From an uncultured Veillonella sp. (GTDB lineage: Bacteria > Bacillota > Negativicutes > Veillonellales > Veillonellaceae): DNA of 10,843 nucleotides. Numbering within the stretch: position 1 is the stretch's first letter; the number at the start of each line of letters is the position of its first letter. The DNA lies in NCBI RefSeq assembly GCF_905209685.1, contig NZ_CAJLUB010000057.1, positions 1 through 10,843 of the forward strand, given 5' to 3'. Both the position numbers and the translations under genes were made by a program. This document shows, in pieces, positions 6,125 to 10,843 of the stretch. The notes below the pieces were generated by a model. That model was given only the letters and a program-made list of their open reading frames with translations, had not been told where the DNA came from and made no database searches.

Positions 6125-7396
6125 TTATAAAACTTGTGATGATTGGTTAGTATTCAATGTAGTAGTCAATTTGAATCCATCCAGCACATCGATGAGCTCC
6201 GGTGTGCTAAGGCTAGTTCCTGCTGGGCCAATCATACGAGCCACGGCTACATTGCCTTCATTACCTAAGATAATAGTAGCGGCAAAGGATACTGGTGCAG
6301 CTGCAGATGTATCAGCCGTATTAGGATTCTTCATATGACCTGCCAAGTAGAACATTACATTACCATCGATAATATGTGTTTCATAACGAGTAATGGTTGC
6401 CTTATTCACCTCAACCAATTGTTTAAGGTAATAATCACCTAGCATTTGTTTGCCCATCATTGTAGGCATGCCTGTGCTAACCGCTTGTACGGGGATTGTA
6501 AAGGATTCAATATCAAGGCGCACATTATGCTTAGCGAAAGCAATTTTACCCTTTTCATTTAGACGGGTAAAACCTTTTGGATAGGCAAATTTAATACCTT
6601 CAGCTACGCTGATATCACTTGTGCCAGAGATAAACTGCTTAACACCTTTGATTGTACTAGAACCAGACTTATTTAGTAATTCAAAGGATGGAATTGTATG
6701 TTCCATCAAGCCTTGTTCCATAAATTCCCCTTGAATAGGAGCATAGGTGCTCGCCAAATTGTAGCGATGCGTTGGATCCTTATCCATGATGAATTCCGCT
6801 TCAAATACAGATTGAACAGGCTCTGTAGATGTCATTTCAGCATACGATTTTGGTGTTGTCTTATCCCAACGTGCTGATATAGCCCCTTTCTTGTTAAAGA
6901 AGCCCCCAACGATATCGTTATTTTCAAAGACATTACTATGCTGACGCCAGATGCTCAAGTACTCTTCATCAGACATGCCCTTGATTGGCACACCATACCA
7001 AGTCGTATTCCATTCCTTTTGAGATACCCCGTCTTGCGGTGTATTATTGCGTTTTGTGAAAGACACAGTATAGGAATCATCTTGTGTTGGACCTGCTAGG
7101 TTGAAAGAATAGCCTTGAATATGCTCACTTTCACTACGCACATCCATATCTAGCTTAACACCATCGGCTACACGCCATGGAATCGTAAAGGTATAGCCAT
7201 TTTTATAGTCCTTAACTACTGTGTTCATCGTAGTCGCATACGATTTATACTGATCTGGCAAAATAGAGGCAGAGTCTTTTTGGGAATCTACGATTGCCAT
7301 CGGAGTTCCAGGTGTGCCTTGCAAGCCTTCTGCCATAATAGAGGTCGTGCTCATAGCCATGACAGCTAACGTAGCAGCAATAAAACGTAACTTCAT
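6125..7396 (-). CDS. Exported protein of unknown function, last gene of amino-acid ABC operon
   Basis: I do not recognise this 423-residue protein. It begins with a Sec-type signal peptide (MKLR, hydrophobic FIAATLAVMAMSTTSI, likely cleavage after Ala22) and has no lipobox and no other membrane segment, so it should be released outside the cytoplasmic membrane. It contains no cysteine. The protein appears to have two halves: one around 65-220 (YTFTIPWRVADG, then Trp-rich EWNTTWYG and IWRQHSNV), and one around 265-415 (EGIKFAYPKGFTRLN, ending TPELIDVLDGFKLTT). Both halves open with a beta-strand-like phrase about a basic or aromatic pattern, but I cannot prove that they are repeats. The ribosome binding site AGGAGG overlaps the stop codon of the ATPase gene, 8 bases before this ATG, so expression is coupled to the transporter. 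This suggests a role at the cell envelope linked to amino-acid or peptide uptake, which is inference only. Confidence 0.8.
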   Translation of the reverse strand: MKLRFIAATLAVMAMSTTSIMAEGLQGTPGTPMAIVDSQKDSASILPDQYKSYATTMNTVVKDYKNGYTFTIPWRVADGVKLDMDVRSESEHIQGYSFNLAGPTQDDSYTVSFTKRNNTPQDGVSQKEWNTTWYGVPIKGMSDEEYLSIWRQHSNVFENNDIVGGFFNKKGAISARWDKTTPKSYAEMTSTEPVQSVFEAEFIMDKDPTHRYNLASTYAPIQGEFMEQGLMEHTIPSFELLNKSGSSTIKGVKQFISGTSDISVAEGIKFAYPKGFTRLNEKGKIAFAKHNVRLDIESFTIPVQAVSTGMPTMMGKQMLGDYYLKQLVEVNKATITRYETHIIDGNVMFYLAGHMKNPNTADTSAAAPVSFAATIILGNEGNVAVARMIGPAGTSLSTPELIDVLDGFKLTTTLNTNQSSQVL

Positions 7397-7404
7397 AAGA
7401 CCTC

Positions 7405-8163
7405 CTATAACATGTTCTCCAAGAACGCTTTCGTTCTATCGTTCTGTGGATTGTTGAAAATTTGTTCTGGTGTACCTTCCTCTTGGATAACACCATCCGC
7501 CATAAAGATGACACGATCAGATACTTCACGAGCAAAGTTCATTTCATGAGTTACGATAATCATCGTCATATGATCATCAGCCAACTGTTTAATAGTCTTA
7601 AGAACCTCACCAGTTAATTCTGGGTCAAGGGCAGATGTAGGCTCATCAAAGAGCATGATTTCAGGATTCATCGCCAATGCGCGAGCGATGGCCACGCGTT
7701 GTTGTTGACCGCCAGACAAACGGGATGGATACATATCGCGCTTTTCCCATAAGCCAACTTTATTAAGTAATCGCTCTGCAATCGGTAAAATTTCATCATC
7801 TTTCATACCTTTTACCATGCGCGGCGCGATCATAATGTTATCAAGCACCGTCATATGAGGGAATAAATTGAAAGATTGGAATACCATGCCCATGCGTAAT
7901 AATAAGTCATGTTGTGTTTCTTGGCTAGCATAGTTTACAGTGCCATTAGCATCTGTACTAGCAAGGACAGTACCATCTACAGTAATAGAACCACCATCAA
8001 TGGTTTCCAATTGACCTAAGCAGCGTAAAAATGTAGATTTACCAGACCCAGATGGGCCGATGATAGAAACGATTTCCCCTCTATCCATTTTGAGCGATAC
8101 ATCGCGCAATACAGTTTGATTGTTAAAGCGTTTTTCAATACGCTCCATATTTACAAATGTCAT
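7405..8163 (-). CDS. Polar amino-acid ABC transporter ATP-binding protein (GlnQ type)
   Basis: ATPase subunit of a polar amino-acid importer, acting with the permease encoded just upstream. All motifs are intact in the 252-residue protein: Walker [10 protein letters not shown] (36-44), Q-loop Gln96 in [16 protein letters not shown], signature LSGGQ (149-153), Walker B IMLFDE (169-174), D-loop SALD (177-180) and switch His206 in VTHEM. The [12 protein letters not shown] phrase is characteristic of the GlnQ/HisP group. A slightly long loop (about 68-90) precedes the Q-loop. The start has AAGAGG 5 bases upstream. The stop TAG lies within the ribosome binding site of the next gene. It follows the permease gene by 106 bases that hold a weak hairpin. 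Confidence 0.93.
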   Translation of the reverse strand: MTFVNMERIEKRFNNQTVLRDVSLKMDRGEIVSIIGPSGSGKSTFLRCLGQLETIDGGSITVDGTVLASTDANGTVNYASQETQHDLLLRMGMVFQSFNLFPHMTVLDNIMIAPRMVKGMKDDEILPIAERLLNKVGLWEKRDMYPSRLSGGQQQRVAIARALAMNPEIMLFDEPTSALDPELTGEVLKTIKQLADDHMTMIIVTHEMNFAREVSDRVIFMADGVIQEEGTPEQIFNNPQNDRTKAFLENML

Positions 8164-8183
8164 AAGTACCTCTTACATCGTCG

Positions 8184-8217
8184 TATAAATAAATAGCTGT
8201 AATTTCAAATCGGCTAT
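8184..8217 (-). other. Weak hairpin between permease and ATPase genes
   Basis: ATAGCTG (8193-8199) can pair with CGGCTAT (8211-8217) including one wobble pair, with an 11-base loop. On the minus strand the stem is followed by TTATTTATA. It could act as a partial attenuator, but the stem is short and the loop large. Confidence 0.3.
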
Positions 8218-8269
8218 AGTCCTTAAAAACAACTAAGTCCATATCTACGACACACTACTACAGAATAGA

Positions 8270-8926
8270 TTAATCTTCATATACAGCAAATCGTCTTTCT
8301 AAGTAGTTGAAGATATTTGTCAAAATAAAGGTAAAGATCAAGTAGAACAAAGCTGCCACTAAGAAGGCAGAGATATCAAAGTCACGTTGTACGATAGATT
8401 TTGTAATACGCAAGATATCATTCATAGCCAATACGTATACAAGAGACGTATCTTTCAACAAGTTAATTGTTTCGTTCGCAAGCGGAGGCAATACGCGTTT
8501 AAACATTTGTGGCAAGATGATTTTACGCATTGTTTGAGCATAAGTAAAACCAAGAACCTTTGCCCCTTCGTACTGACCACGAGAAATGGATTGAATACCA
8601 CCACGGAAAATTTCACATAAATACGCTGCGTAGTTCAACACGAATGTAAGTACTGCAGCTGTAGCATCATCCATTTGGACTGCTCCATCTGTAATGATAG
8701 GCAATGCATAATATACGAATAAAATTTGTAACATTAATGGTGTGCCGCGCATCAAATATACGAAGGCTTCAACAATTTTGTCGAGCACTGTAAATTTTGA
8801 TAGACGTACCAAAGCAAGTAAGATACCGCCAGGGATGGATAAAATCCATACAATACAGAATAGCGATACGGTTACCTTTAAACCATCAGCGATGGTTGGG
8901 ATAATCTGCAATAAATAATCTAACAT
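8270..8926 (-). CDS. Polar amino-acid ABC transporter permease (HisM/GlnP family)
   Basis: Membrane subunit of the importer. The 218-residue protein has about five hydrophobic helices, the family signature RGTPLMLQILFVYYALP (residues 60-76), and the EAA coupling loop QYEGAKVLGFTYAQTMRKIILPQ (about 118-140) that docks onto the ATPase. It is a normal length for the family. I use the ATG at 8926 because AAGGAG lies 8 bases upstream and MLDYLLQIIPTIADGLKVTV is the usual family start. The frame remains open to an ATG at 8986, but those extra 20 codons are simply the translation of an intercistronic hairpin. It is the only permease gene in the operon, so a homodimeric channel is expected. Confidence 0.92.
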   Translation of the reverse strand: MLDYLLQIIPTIADGLKVTVSLFCIVWILSIPGGILLALVRLSKFTVLDKIVEAFVYLMRGTPLMLQILFVYYALPIITDGAVQMDDATAAVLTFVLNYAAYLCEIFRGGIQSISRGQYEGAKVLGFTYAQTMRKIILPQMFKRVLPPLANETINLLKDTSLVYVLAMNDILRITKSIVQRDFDISAFLVAALFYLIFTFILTNIFNYLERRFAVYED

Positions 8927-8947
8927 GGAATACTCCTTCAAAACACG

Positions 8948-8980
8948 ACTAGAGAAGAGGCATCTGGCCTCTTCTCTAGT
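8948..8980 (-). other. Strong intercistronic hairpin between binding-protein and permease genes
   Basis: A perfect 14-bp stem, ACTAGAGAAGAGGC (8948-8961) with GCCTCTTCTCTAGT (8967-8980), loop ATCTG. On the minus strand it is followed by CGTGTTTTG and then the permease ribosome binding site. The T-run is short and displaced, so it is not a standard terminator. Comparable structures after binding-protein genes protect the upstream message and reduce read-through, giving an excess of binding protein over permease. Confidence 0.8.
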
Positions 8981-9049
8981 GTACATTTCGTTCTTTAATT
9001 ATCTGTTGTACATACTGACCATAGTACTATTAGTATATCACGAATTGTA

Positions 9050-9862
9050 CTATTTAGCATCGCTCTTATCTAGGTCTGCGCTAGAGCCCAACCATTTTTC
9101 AACGATTTTATCAGCAGTACCATCTTTTTTCATTTCAGCTAAGATACCATTGATTTTGTCACGTAATGCAGTGTCATCTTTACGGAAGCCAACAGCGAAG
9201 TTATCAACACCGTAATCAGTACCTTCTACGATTTTGTATTTACCAGGTTCTTTTGTCATGAGGTAACGAGCGATAACACCATCAGCGATAACTGCATCAA
9301 CACGACCAATACCAAGATCCATGAAAGCACTTACGAAATCAGCATAGGATTTAGTTTCTTTCACAGTTTTACCGCTTGGATCATTTTGTAATGCAGATTC
9401 ACCAGTACTAGCTTGTTGAACACCTACTACTTTACCTGCTAAATCAGCTTTGGATTTGATGGAGTCATCATCATTACGAACAACGATGTATTGTTTATCC
9501 TTCATGTATGGATTGGAGAACAAAATATTTTTCTCACGTTCAGGAGATACTGTTAAGCCATTCCATAAAGCGTCGATTTTTTTAGATTTCAACTCGGCTT
9601 CTTTACTGGACCAGTCGATAGCTTTGAACTCTACCTCCATACCAGCGCGTTTAGCTGCTTCTTTAGCCATATCGATATCTAAACCTACGATTTCGCCTTT
9701 ATCATCTTTAAAGCCCATTGGAGGGAAGCTATCATCTAAGCCGATAACGATTTTTTTAGGTAATTCTGTATTAGCAGTTTTAGTATCGCTACCACAACCC
9801 GTTACAAATACCATCATAGATACTGCTGCAAGGCCAACGGCCATCATTTTTTTCCAATTCAT
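9050..9862 (-). CDS. Polar amino-acid ABC transporter substrate-binding lipoprotein
   Basis: Binding protein (SBP_bac_3 family) that captures an amino acid outside the membrane. The 270-residue product has a lipoprotein signal ending in VTGC (lipidated Cys23). Binding-site landmarks are present: LDDSFPPMGF (42-51), GLDIDMAKE (60-68), GLTVSPER (102-109, with Arg109 expected to hold the substrate carboxylate), QQASTGE (149-155) and VDAVIAD (188-194, with Asp194 expected to hold the amino group). These residues mark an alpha-amino-acid ligand, but side-chain specificity (glutamine, arginine, cystine and others) is not readable here, so I give no symbol. The ATG at 9862 has GGAGG 7-8 bases upstream. 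It is the first gene of the operon, with a near-consensus promoter. Confidence 0.93.
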   Translation of the reverse strand: MNWKKMMAVGLAAVSMMVFVTGCGSDTKTANTELPKKIVIGLDDSFPPMGFKDDKGEIVGLDIDMAKEAAKRAGMEVEFKAIDWSSKEAELKSKKIDALWNGLTVSPEREKNILFSNPYMKDKQYIVVRNDDDSIKSKADLAGKVVGVQQASTGESALQNDPSGKTVKETKSYADFVSAFMDLGIGRVDAVIADGVIARYLMTKEPGKYKIVEGTDYGVDNFAVGFRKDDTALRDKINGILAEMKKDGTADKIVEKWLGSSADLDKSDAK

Positions 9863-9875
9863 AACTATCCTCCAC

Positions 9876-9888
9876 GGTGTGTTACACC
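9876..9888 (-). other. Small hairpin upstream of the binding-protein ribosome binding site
   Basis: On the minus strand GGTGT-AAC-ACACC forms a 5-bp stem with a 3-base loop, 4-5 bases before GGAGG. It may influence initiation or message stability; its small size makes this uncertain. Confidence 0.3.
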
Positions 9889-9944
9889 TTTAACTACTTG
9901 CTATTATATGCTGTACAGAACTCACCTCTACACCCGATGATTGT

Positions 9945-9973
9945 ATTATACTTTAGTTCGTTAAAGTTGTAAA
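9945..9973 (-). promoter_or_regulatory. Sigma-A promoter of the amino-acid transporter operon
   Basis: Minus strand: -35 TTTACA (9973-9968), exactly 17 bases, then -10 TATAAT (9950-9945). This is one mismatch from full consensus, the best promoter in the window. Transcription should start near 9938, leaving a leader of about 75 bases, which contains the palindrome CTGTACAG (9911-9918) and a small hairpin. Confidence 0.8.
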
Positions 9974-10064
9974 TAGTTAATTTGATGAATTTTTAAATTT
10001 TCTTAGTTTTCTAATGTTATATACAATCTATTATAAGAGTAAAGCGTTTGTATAACCCCATACT

Positions 10065-10541
10065 TTAAAGCTCTGAATGCTTATGAATAGCCTCAATCAT
10101 GGCCATTTTATCTTTATACCCTACCTGCGCAAGATCTAAGGGGATTACATAAATGCCACCATGACCATTCATGGCCTGCAATTCACGCCACCCTTCGGTA
10201 AATCCAATAATATGCTCATAATCGACAAAGACAAAATATTCATCCCCATGAAAGAGACTGTGAAAGTATTCTATAAAAGAAAAAGGCCTACGTTTTAACA
10301 CGAGGCCCTTTTCACAGATAAAAGCTTGACTTTCACCTAATCTATGAAGGGTCCACAATATAAGAAGTAGCAACAGATAATACAATATACGCTCAGCCCA
10401 ATCAGACGGCAAATATTTTACAATTAACACGCACACCAATAGACCGACGATGCGTCCAGTCCACTGAATCCCGCGATGTATTTCTAAGCTCTGTTGTACG
10501 GCACCTGATGAAAAGCGTTCCATTGCCTCTTGTTTCGTCAT
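10065..10541 (-). CDS. Small membrane protein of unknown function downstream of trpS
   Basis: I do not recognise this 158-residue protein. It has a short charged N-terminus, two hydrophobic helices (about 25-44 and 50-66) that would form a hairpin in the membrane, and a soluble C-terminal part of about 90 residues. That part includes ICEKGLVLKRR (75-85) and FVDYEHIIGFTEG (104-116). The order of two helices followed by a domain with an 'EKGL...W/Y.HI.GF' pattern recalls bacterial PH-like membrane proteins, but the resemblance is weak. The ATG at 10541 has GTGAGGT upstream. The gene starts 36 bases after the trpS stop with no terminator between, so the two are probably co-transcribed. No clear terminator follows it before the amino-acid operon promoter. 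Confidence 0.72.
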   Translation of the reverse strand: MTKQEAMERFSSGAVQQSLEIHRGIQWTGRIVGLLVCVLIVKYLPSDWAERILYYLLLLLILWTLHRLGESQAFICEKGLVLKRRPFSFIEYFHSLFHGDEYFVFVDYEHIIGFTEGWRELQAMNGHGGIYVIPLDLAQVGYKDKMAMIEAIHKHSEL

Positions 10542-10577
10542 GGCTTACCTCACAAATTGAAAGTCTACTATATGATT

Positions 10578-10843
10578 TTATTTACGGCACAAGCCCATAG
10601 CTTGCTCAACTTTACGGTACATTTGACTTGCTTTAGCATGAGCTTTAGCAGCACCTTCATCAAGAATTACATCAAGTTCAGGGCTTGTAATCAATTCATT
10701 GTAACGTTGTTGGATTGGCTCAAGAGTTGCCACTAATAGGTCTGCAATATCGGATTTGAATACGCCATAACCTTTACCTGCATACATGTCTTCGATAGCT
10801 TCATAGCTGTCTTTTGTGATAGCACGGTAAATGCCCATCAAGT
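10578..10843 (-). CDS. trpS: Tryptophanyl-tRNA synthetase, C-terminal end (5' part outside window)
   Basis: The last 88 codons of a class I aminoacyl-tRNA synthetase that charges tRNA-Trp. The fragment matches the conserved C-terminal helical region of TrpRS: MGIYRAIT, YEAIEDMYAGKGYGVFK, LEPIQQRYNEL, ELDVILDEGAAKAH and KVEQAMGL. The first complete codon at the window edge (10841-10839) is TTG, read here as an internal leucine, not a start; the gene continues beyond the window. The catalytic HIGH and KMSKS motifs lie in the missing part. The end of the protein appears complete and normal. Confidence 0.93.
   Translation of the reverse strand, partial: LMGIYRAITKDSYEAIEDMYAGKGYGVFKSDIADLLVATLEPIQQRYNELITSPELDVILDEGAAKAHAKASQMYRKVEQAMGLCRK

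Noticed and set aside
8927..8986. Extended start of the amino-acid permease at 8986
   Set aside because: The extra 20 codons translate a perfect intercistronic hairpin, there is no ribosome binding site before 8986, and the ATG at 8926 has AAGGAG and fits the family N-terminus.
9450..9893. 147-codon open frame on the plus strand opposite the binding-protein gene
   Set aside because: It is fully antisense to a gene with clear family motifs and signal peptide, has no ribosome binding site, and its composition is that of a complement shadow.
10000..10064. TATACAA/TTGTATA inverted repeat after the small membrane protein gene, considered as its terminator
   Set aside because: The arms are AT-only apart from one C/G pair, separated by 21 bases, and no T-run follows; too weak to call.
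1..10843. CRISPR array, insertion sequence, prophage, tRNA or attachment site
   Set aside because: No regularly spaced repeats, transposase or integrase motifs, or tRNA-like cloverleaf segments were seen; base composition and gene style are uniform throughout.

Overview
The window (about 40% G+C, AGGAGG-type ribosome binding sites, lipoprotein substrate-binding proteins, T-tailed hairpin terminators) looks like chromosome from a low-G+C member of the Firmicutes. The combination of CytX, a short ModC and an amino-acid ABC operon ending in an exported protein suggests a Negativicutes species such as Veillonella. That genus assignment is inference from gene style; no marker gene in the window settles it. 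It is mostly a transport-rich stretch of housekeeping chromosome. I see no phage, insertion sequence, CRISPR array, tRNA or rRNA.

Layout. (1) Positions 1-1193, plus strand: cytX, a pyrimidine/thiamine-precursor permease whose start codon probably lies one base outside the window. It faces modC across a bidirectional terminator. (2) Positions 1342-3615, minus strand: molybdate (possibly also tungstate) ABC transporter, transcribed modA, then a strong terminator-like hairpin, then modB-modC, which are tightly coupled. (3) Positions 3616-3900: divergent promoter region with AT-rich palindromes and a structured modA leader. (4) Positions 3901-4890, plus strand: an AEC (auxin efflux carrier) family permease with its own terminator. 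(5) Positions 5037-5955, minus strand: a small ArsR/SmtB repressor with a textbook zinc/cobalt alpha-5 site, and a UspA protein, separated by a strong terminator. (6) Positions 6125-9862, minus strand: a polar amino-acid ABC operon transcribed binding lipoprotein, intercistronic hairpin, permease, ATPase, then a cysteine-free exported protein of unknown function whose ribosome binding site overlaps the ATPase stop codon. A near-consensus sigma-A promoter precedes it. (7) Positions 10065-10843, minus strand: the 3' end of trpS followed by a small two-helix membrane protein of unknown function.

How they work together. Both ABC systems show the same design: the gene for the abundant binding protein is separated from the permease/ATPase genes by an RNA hairpin, which would lower expression of the membrane and ATPase components relative to the binding protein. 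In both, a stop codon sits inside the next gene's Shine-Dalgarno sequence, implying translational coupling (modB to modC, and ATPase to the unknown exported protein).

I did not find a clear new multi-gene system. The items most worth a second look are the unknown exported protein tied to the amino-acid transporter, the orphan zinc-type ArsR repressor with a possible operator, and the structured leader and palindrome upstream of modA.
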